Below are positions 1 through 7,300 of a DNA stretch of 64,000 nt, one piece after another. How positions within the stretch are numbered: position 1 is the first letter of the stretch; each line of letters opens with the position of its first letter. The position numbers and the translations under genes are program-made. The notes under the pieces are model-generated. The model was given only the letters and a program-made list of their open reading frames with translations, was not told the origin of the DNA and did no database searches. Source of the DNA: Petrimonas sp. IBARAKI (GTDB lineage Bacteria; Bacteroidota; Bacteroidia; Bacteroidales; Dysgonomonadaceae). Where the stretch lies: assembly GCA_002356435.2 (NCBI GenBank), contig AP018040.2:682001-746000 (forward strand), in the 5' to 3' direction.

Positions 1-48
1 TATTTTTTGAATGTTATTTATCGAGCCCTGTTCCGTTTTGAAATACCC

Positions 49-897
49 TTATGGATTCGAGCTCAGAGCCGGAATCGGTTCTTCATCAATGGTGAAATCG
101 ATAGGGAGCAGGCATTTCACATTCACTTTTTCGCCGTTGTTTTCACCCGGAATCCATTTGGACATCAGGCTGAGCACACGAATCGCTTCTTTGTCGAGCT
201 GGGAATGCAACCCCTGAACTACTTCGATATTTGAAATAGAGCCGTCGGCGGCTACGATGAAAGAACAGAGTATTCGCCCTTCAACTCCCTGTTGACGGGC
301 TTCCTTGGGATACCGAAGCTGGTGAGCGATAAATCCGGCCAGCTCTTTTTCACCGTACGGGTACTGCGGCATCTTGTCCACGATGGAAAAGACTTCGGAG
401 TTGGCAATCTCCGGATTGGTTTTGCCCAGGGTGTTGGCGGAATTTGTTGTGTTGCGTGCTACAGCTTTTGCGTTTTTGTTCAGCCGGAAATACATGGGTA
501 CGTAGCTCTTGGAGCGGACAATCTGTTCCTTGTACTTGGCAGGACGCCAAGGCGGCATGGATTGCAAAATACGCAAGGCTTCCTTGTCGAGTGAAGAGTC
601 CGCACGGTGAATCAGATCGAAATTGGTCAGTGTGCCGTCTTTCTCAACTATAAATGTATAAACGACCAATCCTTGCACATTTCGCTCAACGGCATCGGAC
701 GGGTAACGAAGAGTTCCGGATATGAACTTGTTCATTTCACCCGGTCCTCCGGTGTAAATGGGAGGGATGTCCGGATTTTCGATTATTTTTCCTTCGTAAA
801 CAGGGGGCGGCTGAAGCTGAGAATTTTCGGATGCAAAAGCAGAAATCGTTATCAGGTATAAAGCCGATAACGACAAAAGTAACGTTTTAGAATTCAT
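49..897 (-). CDS. Periplasmic protein with two TonB C-terminal domains
   Basis: The product is 282 residues. An N-terminal signal peptide (about residues 1-22, ending near SAFAS) is followed by two copies of a TonB C-terminal-like module, about residues 58-140 and 185-268. Each copy carries the pattern LRYP..A....V.G...Y/C.FIV..DG, then LDKEA.R.L..M..W.P. A genuine energy-transducing TonB would have an uncleaved membrane anchor and a proline-rich spacer; neither is visible. It is therefore more likely a secreted or periplasmic protein using the TonB fold for binding. Tandem TonB_C proteins are common in Bacteroidota and their partners are mostly unknown. It is transcribed away from the gene at 1178 and has its own -7 box. 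The family call is firm and the role is unknown. Confidence 0.82.
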   Translation of the reverse strand: MNSKTLLLSLSALYLITISAFASENSQLQPPPVYEGKIIENPDIPPIYTGGPGEMNKFISGTLRYPSDAVERNVQGLVVYTFIVEKDGTLTNFDLIHRADSSLDKEALRILQSMPPWRPAKYKEQIVRSKSYVPMYFRLNKNAKAVARNTTNSANTLGKTNPEIANSEVFSIVDKMPQYPYGEKELAGFIAHQLRYPKEARQQGVEGRILCSFIVAADGSISNIEVVQGLHSQLDKEAIRVLSLMSKWIPGENNGEKVNVKCLLPIDFTIDEEPIPALSSNP

Positions 898-937
898 TTA
901 TTTCTTATTGATGTTTAGACCTTTTTTGTTTGAAGAG

Positions 938-945
938 CAAAGATA
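938..945 (-). promoter_or_regulatory. Bacteroidota -7 box (TAtcTTTG) for the TonB-domain gene
   Basis: On the minus strand this reads TATCTTTG, an exact match to TAnnTTTG, 40 bases before the start codon at 897. No clear TTTG -33 element is seen at 19-21 bases; the best candidate is TTTA. Confidence 0.5.
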
Positions 946-1055
946 ATAAAAAAACTTAACGTTTTTAAAGCAGCAGTTTGAGATTAACAAATAAATTCAT
1001 AGATTTGTGGCGGTTTTTCATCATCGTGGTAATTCTGTTTTTTTAATTTTCCACG

Positions 1056-1110
1056 AAAAAAAAGCAGCCGGCTACGGAAGTGAAGCGCCTTTTGCCGGCT
1101 GCTGCTTTTT
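1056..1110. terminator. Strong bidirectional intrinsic terminator in a divergent gap
   Basis: The arms AGCAGCCGGC (1063-1072) and GCCGGCTGCT (1094-1103) pair perfectly over 10 bp. A run of eight T follows on the minus strand and five T on the plus strand. A second inverted repeat, TCGTGG/CCACGA, flanks it on the left (about 1024-1055). The gap separates two divergent genes, so no annotated gene ends here. Confidence 0.7.
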
Positions 1111-1147
1111 ATGGATTCCCTGTCAACCGTAAACCGCAAATTTTTTT

Positions 1148-1155
1148 TATCTTTG
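1148..1155 (+). promoter_or_regulatory. -7 box (TAtcTTTG) for the PEP/pyruvate-binding gene
   Basis: An exact TAnnTTTG match ends 22 bases before the ATG at 1178. It lies downstream of the terminator hairpin at 1063-1103, so transcription from here would avoid it. No good -33 element is seen. Confidence 0.45.
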
Positions 1156-1177
1156 TCCTCTTAAGATTTCACCTGAT

Positions 1178-4156
1178 ATGAACTTATCCACTTCACCATC
1201 CGTAATTAAAGCGCATGATATCAGTCGTTTTCAGTTTCGAGATACGCCTTTTGTAAAGCTGATGAACAAGCGCATTTACAACGTCCTATTTATCGCTTCA
1301 CAATACGATATGTTTATCCTTGAAGATGACGGACGGGTGGATGAGCAGATTTTCAACGAATATACGTCGCTTAACCTCCGCTATCCGCCGCGCTTTACGC
1401 AAGTGAGTACAGCCGGGCAGGCTATGGAAGAGCTTCGGGCCAACCGTTATGAACTGATCATTTGCATGCCGAACATGGATAACCACGAGATCTTTGCCCA
1501 GGCGAAGGTTATCAAGCACAAGTTTCCTTATATCCCTATTGTGTTGCTTACCCCTTTTTCAAAATCGGTTACGCGCGTGCTCGAGAGAGAAGATGTCTCG
1601 GGAATGGACTATGTTTTCAGCTGGCTGGGAAATGCTGATTTGTTGCTGGCCATCATTAAACTGATAGAGGACAGTATGAACGTTGAAAGCGATGTGAAAA
1701 CGGTTGGTGTGCAGACCATTATGCTGGTGGAGGATTCCGTCCGCTTTTATTCGTCGGCGTTGCCTCTGCTCTACAAATATGTGCTCAACGAGTCGAAAGA
1801 GTTCTCCAAGGAGGCACTCAACGATCACCTGCGTATGATGCGTATGCGTGGACGACCAAAAATCTTGCTGGCGAGGAATTATGAGGAGGCAGTCAGCCTT
1901 TACAAAAAGTACGGCGATAATATGTTGGGTGTTATCTCGGATATCAGCTTCAGCCGTGAGGGGAAAAAAGACAAGTTGGCGGGAAGAGTGTTGGGTGAAT
2001 GGATCCGTAAGAAGAATAAATACATCCCGATCATTTACGCGTCATCGGAATCTGAAAACAGAGAATACGCTGCACTGGTGGATGCCAAATTCATCGATAA
2101 AAATTCAAAGACCTTTCCTCAGGATTTTCATAAAGCTGTAAAAGATAACCTGGGATTCGGTGATTTTATTATTATTGCTCCTAAATCCAAGGAGGAGATT
2201 TTCCGGATCAAAAACCTGAAGGAACTGCAGTTGAATATTCGTCAGATTCCCGATGATTCTTTGTATTATCACCTTTCGAGGAACCATTTCTCGCGGTTTT
2301 TCTATACACGTGCCATGTTCCCTGTGGCGGAAATGCTGAAGAAGATTGATGTGTCGGCTTATGCCAAGATGGACGATGCGCGCGAGCTTATCTATCAGGC
2401 AATCGTAGAGTACAGGCGGATGAAAAACACGGGTGTGGTTGCGGTATTCGAAAAGGACAGGTTCGATAAATACTCCAACTTTGCCCGTATCGGTGACGGT
2501 TCATTGGGGGGGAAAGGTCGCGGGCTGGCTTTCATCGGCCATATCGTGAAGACACATCTGGAACTGAACAGTTATGAGAATTTCCCGGTAACGACACCCA
2601 AGACAGTGGTATTGTGTACCGATATCTTCGATGAATTTATGGAAGCCAACAGGCTTTACGAGATTGCGCTTTCTCCCCGTCCCGATGAGGATATCCTCAA
2701 GCATTTCCTGGCGGCAAAACTCCCCAAGCGTCTTGTCAGCGATTTTCTGGTTTTTTTTGATGCCATCTCCACACCCATTGCCATTCGTTCTTCGAGTATG
2801 CTTGAAGATTCACAGTATCAGCCTTTTGCTGGCATATATTCAACGTATATGATTCCTTACGTAAACGATAAATACGAAATGGTCCGCCTGTTGAGTAATG
2901 CTGTCAAGGCGGTATACGCTTCGGTGTTTTATAAAGACAGTAAGGCTTATATGACGGCCACCCAGAACCTTATCGATCAGGAGAAGATGGCGATTGTGTT
3001 GCAGGAAGTAGTAGGTGGTGAGTATGGGAATTTGTTTTATCCGGCAGTTTCCGGAGTTGCCCGTTCCATTAACTATTATCCTATAGGCAACGAAAAGACG
3101 GAAGACGGTATTGTGAACATGGCCATGGGCTTGGGAAAATACATTATGGACGGATACCAGGGACTACGTTTTTCCCCGTTGCATCCTAAAAATATATTGC
3201 AGTTAAGTTCACTGGACACTGCTTTGAGAGATACACAAACGCAGTTTTATGCACTCGACCTGGAGTCGATGTCAAAAGATTTCACGATCGATGACAGTTT
3301 TAATCTGCAAAAAATACGCATACAGCAAGCAGGGACAAACAGCCCGTTACGGTATGTCTGTTCAACGTATGATCCTGATGATCAAATTATCCGTGACGGA
3401 TTTTATGAAGGGGGAAGAAAAGTCGTTTCGTTCGCCAATATGTTGAAGCACGATACACTGCCCCTCGCAGAGACATTGGACAAAGTGTTGAAAGTAGGGC
3501 AGCAGGAGATGGGACGGCCGGTAGAAATAGAGTTTGCTGTGAATATAAAGAGTCAGCAGGAAGCCGAGTTTTTCGTATTGCAAATCCGTCCGATTGTAGA
3601 CAATAAGGAAGTCGTAAACGAAGACCTGGAAAATATTGACAAATCCGAGACAGTGCTTTATTCACGAAATGCTCTTGGAAACGGGATATCTACCGATGTT
3701 TCCGATGTGGTTTATGTGAAAACGAAGCATTTTTCAGCAGCCAATAATCCTGCAATAGCCCGGGAGATTGAAAAAGTAAATATCCGTTTCAGCGAGGCGG
3801 ACAAGAACTACGTGCTGGTAGGTCCCGGGCGGTGGGGATCGTCAGACCCGTGGCTGGGGATTCCGGTCAAATGGGCCCACATAAGCCAGGCACGCGTAAT
3901 TGTGGAGTCGGGATTGGAGAATTACCGGATCGAGCCGAGTCAGGGTACTCATTTCTTTCAAAACCTCACCTCGTTTGGCGTGGGCTATTTCACGATTAAC
4001 TCCTTTTCCCAGCAAGACGGTTTTTTTGACGAGGATTTTCTTGATTCGCAACCTGCTGTCTATGAGACGGATTTTATACGCCATGTCTGTTTCGACCAAC
4101 CATTGCCTATAAAAATCAGTGGAAAGAAAAAAATAGGAGTAGTCCTGAAACCGTGA
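1178..4156 (+). CDS. PEP/pyruvate-binding domain protein with two N-terminal receiver-like domains
   Basis: The product is 992 residues. Residues about 34-165 resemble a response-regulator receiver domain but lack an obvious phospho-acceptor aspartate (LIICMPNMD). Residues about 178-345 form a second receiver-like domain that keeps the acidic pair (LVEDS, near 181), a candidate phospho-acceptor (VISDIS, near 253) and a Ser/Lys pair (YASSESE, FIDKNS). Residues about 440-800 form a pyruvate-phosphate-dikinase N-terminal ATP-grasp domain, with GGKGRG near 444 and IRSSSMLEDS near 536. No phosphohistidine swivelling domain and no PEP-binding barrel are recognised in the remaining ~190 residues. 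It is therefore not a complete PEP synthase or dikinase, although databases often label it so. It could be a signal-controlled phosphotransfer enzyme; that is inference. It has no signal peptide and is probably cytoplasmic. Confidence 0.8.
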   Translation: MNLSTSPSVIKAHDISRFQFRDTPFVKLMNKRIYNVLFIASQYDMFILEDDGRVDEQIFNEYTSLNLRYPPRFTQVSTAGQAMEELRANRYELIICMPNMDNHEIFAQAKVIKHKFPYIPIVLLTPFSKSVTRVLEREDVSGMDYVFSWLGNADLLLAIIKLIEDSMNVESDVKTVGVQTIMLVEDSVRFYSSALPLLYKYVLNESKEFSKEALNDHLRMMRMRGRPKILLARNYEEAVSLYKKYGDNMLGVISDISFSREGKKDKLAGRVLGEWIRKKNKYIPIIYASSESENREYAALVDAKFIDKNSKTFPQDFHKAVKDNLGFGDFIIIAPKSKEEIFRIKNLKELQLNIRQIPDDSLYYHLSRNHFSRFFYTRAMFPVAEMLKKIDVSAYAKMDDARELIYQAIVEYRRMKNTGVVAVFEKDRFDKYSNFARIGDGSLGGKGRGLAFIGHIVKTHLELNSYENFPVTTPKTVVLCTDIFDEFMEANRLYEIALSPRPDEDILKHFLAAKLPKRLVSDFLVFFDAISTPIAIRSSSMLEDSQYQPFAGIYSTYMIPYVNDKYEMVRLLSNAVKAVYASVFYKDSKAYMTATQNLIDQEKMAIVLQEVVGGEYGNLFYPAVSGVARSINYYPIGNEKTEDGIVNMAMGLGKYIMDGYQGLRFSPLHPKNILQLSSLDTALRDTQTQFYALDLESMSKDFTIDDSFNLQKIRIQQAGTNSPLRYVCSTYDPDDQIIRDGFYEGGRKVVSFANMLKHDTLPLAETLDKVLKVGQQEMGRPVEIEFAVNIKSQQEAEFFVLQIRPIVDNKEVVNEDLENIDKSETVLYSRNALGNGISTDVSDVVYVKTKHFSAANNPAIAREIEKVNIRFSEADKNYVLVGPGRWGSSDPWLGIPVKWAHISQARVIVESGLENYRIEPSQGTHFFQNLTSFGVGYFTINSFSQQDGFFDEDFLDSQPAVYETDFIRHVCFDQPLPIKISGKKKIGVVLKP

Positions 4157-4204
4157 TTCTTTACCTGAAGTAGAAGTGTAGGAAGATATGATTTAACAAA
4201 AAAT

Positions 4205-4231
4205 AACACAGTTTTGTGTTCACTTTTTTAC
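4205..4231 (+). terminator. Weak intrinsic terminator after the PEP/pyruvate-binding gene
   Basis: AACACA (4205-4210) and TGTGTT (4215-4220) form a 6-bp stem with a 4-base loop. CACTTTTTTACG follows. It lies about 50 bases past the stop codon at 4156. Confidence 0.45.
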
Positions 4232-4371
4232 GTTTTTACATCTATATAATTGAACTTTATCGTGTTTTGCTCTTTTAGTGAACGAGGGCAAACATGGTTC
4301 GCAAAACATCATCAGTAGAAGATTTAGCTGAATGAACAATATGCGAAACTTGAATTAATAATTTTAGTCGT

Positions 4372-7300
4372 ATGAAAAAACTTTTATCGATTGCTGCGGC
4401 AGTGATTTTTTTATTTCCGCTGCAAGCACAAAACCAACAAACTATGAATTACGATCAGGCCTGGAAAAAGGTGGCCGAACTGGAACAGAAATCCCTTCCC
4501 AGATCAGCATCGGAACAGGTGAATCAGATCCTGCGAAAAGCCATTGCCGAAAAGAACAGCCCTCAAACCATCAAAGCCCTCATTCACCAGGGTAAATACA
4601 ATTTGGCGGTAGATGCAGAACAGGATACCTTGATTTTCCGCCACCTGACTGATATGTTGGGTAAGTCTACGGACCCGGTAGAAAGATCGGTGTTGCATTC
4701 CATGCTCGGCGAACTCTACCTGCAGTATTACCAAAAAGACCGTTGGATTATTAACGAACGTACAGCGATCAGTGGATTTGTTCCAACAGATATGAAAGAG
4801 TGGTCAAAGAACAATTTCTACGATAAAGTGGTGGAGCATCTCAACGCATCCATCGAGTCTTACAGCTCACTCGAAAAGGCAGAGGTTCAGTCCTATGGGC
4901 CCATTGTTACCTTTGGGAAAGATTCGCGTCATTTTTATCCCACGATGTATGACTTTTTAGCGCTTCGTGCTATTGAGCTTTTCAGTCAGGTAGGTGAAGA
5001 TATGGACCTGAGCCGTTCGCTGGCGAAGAAAAAAATTGCGCTGTCGTCGTTGTTTGCCCCGGCCGGTGAGTTTGGGAAACTGAATTTTGATCCACAACCC
5101 GGAGAATATAACCTTTGGGCGTTGGAAACCTATAAAAAACTGCTTGTTTCCTTATCCAAAAGAAATTTAAACACTTCTGTAGTGCTTGCGGAACTCGATA
5201 AAACCGGCTATCTTGCCAAGCTGCGCAACGCCCACCAACAGTACGCTTTCTCTTCATTGCAATCGATGTTGAAGGAATGGGGAAATGACCCGGTGAGCTT
5301 GGAGATCGTGGACAAAATGGCGGATATTTATACGACACAAATCGAGGGATTTACACAACAGGACAGCCTTAAAAGAACGGAAAAAACAAAGGAATTGTAT
5401 GATTTGTTGCACAAGACCATTCAAGCGTTTCCCAATAATGAACGTACCTCTATTCTGGAGAACAGATTGTTACAGCTTACGCAACCCTATTTTCTGGTAA
5501 AGGGAAACAATACTTTTGATGCGGAAGTAGAAAAAAAGCTTGTGGTGGAATACAAAAACCTCAGTAAGCTAAATGCGAAGCTCTACCGCCTCGATTCCCC
5601 CCTTTCTGCCGTTTACAGCAGCAACCGCGGTCGTCAGCAAACAGACGAGAAGAAAACGTTGATCCGTGAGATATGGATTCCTCTTTCCTCCAGGCAGCCG
5701 TATGAGCGGGATCAAACCGAACTTGAACTGAACATAACTGAGTTCGGTTCCTACAAACTCGAATTTGAGTCTGATCCTGTAGCGGAAAAAGAAGGCAACA
5801 ACAGTTTTTATTTTTCAGTTTCAGGCTTAGCTGTTTTAAGCCGTTTGTCGGCGAAAGATACCTATGAGTTTTTTGTGGTAGACCGGGTAAACGGTCAACC
5901 GGTAAAAAATGCCCGGATAAATATCTACAAGCTTCCCGGAAGCTGGTACAATTCAGCGCTTACCCTCGAAACGACTATTCCCGTAAACGGAGTCGGATTG
6001 GCAGTTTATAACAAAAACATCTCCAATAACGACGTTTTTTACCAGGCTGTTGCGGAAAACGACAATGGATCCCCGTTGCATTCATTTCCCTGGAGTTATT
6101 ATCCGCAGGAAGATCGCCGGACACAAACCGCAGAAACGGTAAATTTATTTACCGACCGAAGTCTGTATCGTCCCGGCCAAACTGTGTTTTTCAAAGCGGT
6201 TGCCACCACAACAAAGGACGATAGCTCGCAGGTTACCGCCAACAAATCCCTTGAATTTGTTTTGCGCGATGCCAATGATCAGGAAGTCTCGCGCCAGGTT
6301 TTAAAAACCAATGAGTTCGGTTCCGTTTCGGGTGAGTTTGTGTTGCCGCAGGGATCATTGACCGGATATTTTAGGATTACCACCCACAACGGGAATGCCG
6401 GATTTAGGGTGGAAGAGTACAAACGTCCCGCGTTTGAGGTTACGTTCGACAAGATTGAGACAACCTATAAATTTGGCGAAGAAATTACGTTGACCGGAAA
6501 AGCCGAAAGCTATTCCGGTGTGAAGCTGCAAAACGCTCATGTGAGTTACCGCATTACCCGCCAACAATCCTGGTGGTGGCGGTGGGGCGGGACGCCGGAA
6601 CATTTCACCGAAGGGAGTGTGAAAACGGATGAAAACGGAAAGTTTACCGTTGTTTTCATTCCACAGAAAGCCGACGGGAGTTCTTCGTCACGCTCCGTCT
6701 ATACGTTTGATGTGGAAGCGACGGCTACCGATGTAAACGGTGAAACACAGGTTGGAACTTATTCCGTTACGGTGGGCGATATTTCGATGATGCTGAACAT
6801 GGAGATGCCCGAGAAACTCGAAAAATCATCTGACGAAAAGATTATTGTTTCCGCCAGAAATTTAGACGGGAACGACATAAAAGCATCTGGGACTTATCGG
6901 GTGTTCTCCTTACTTGAAAACGACTCTACCCATAGGCAGCTGTTGCAGGGCAATTTTGAGACCGGGGAACAAACGGAACTGAAATCGAAGCTCAAAGCGT
7001 TACCTTCGGGAAAATACCGCCTTCGGCTGCTATCGAAAGACGATCGTGGTAACGACATTACTGCTGGACACGATTTTATTTTGTTCGACTATTCCGATAA
7101 ACGCCCTCCCGTAAAAACCAACGAGTGGTTTGTTGTGAAGAACAGGGTATTCGGGCCCGGCAAAGACGCGGAGATTGTTCTAGGGGCTACAGATGACCTG
7201 AACGTGTTGTATGAACTCTGGCGGGAGGGAGTGCTGCTGGAAAGGAAATGGGTGAAGATAAACAACGGGAACCGCTTGTTTTCCATTCCCTTTAAAGCGG

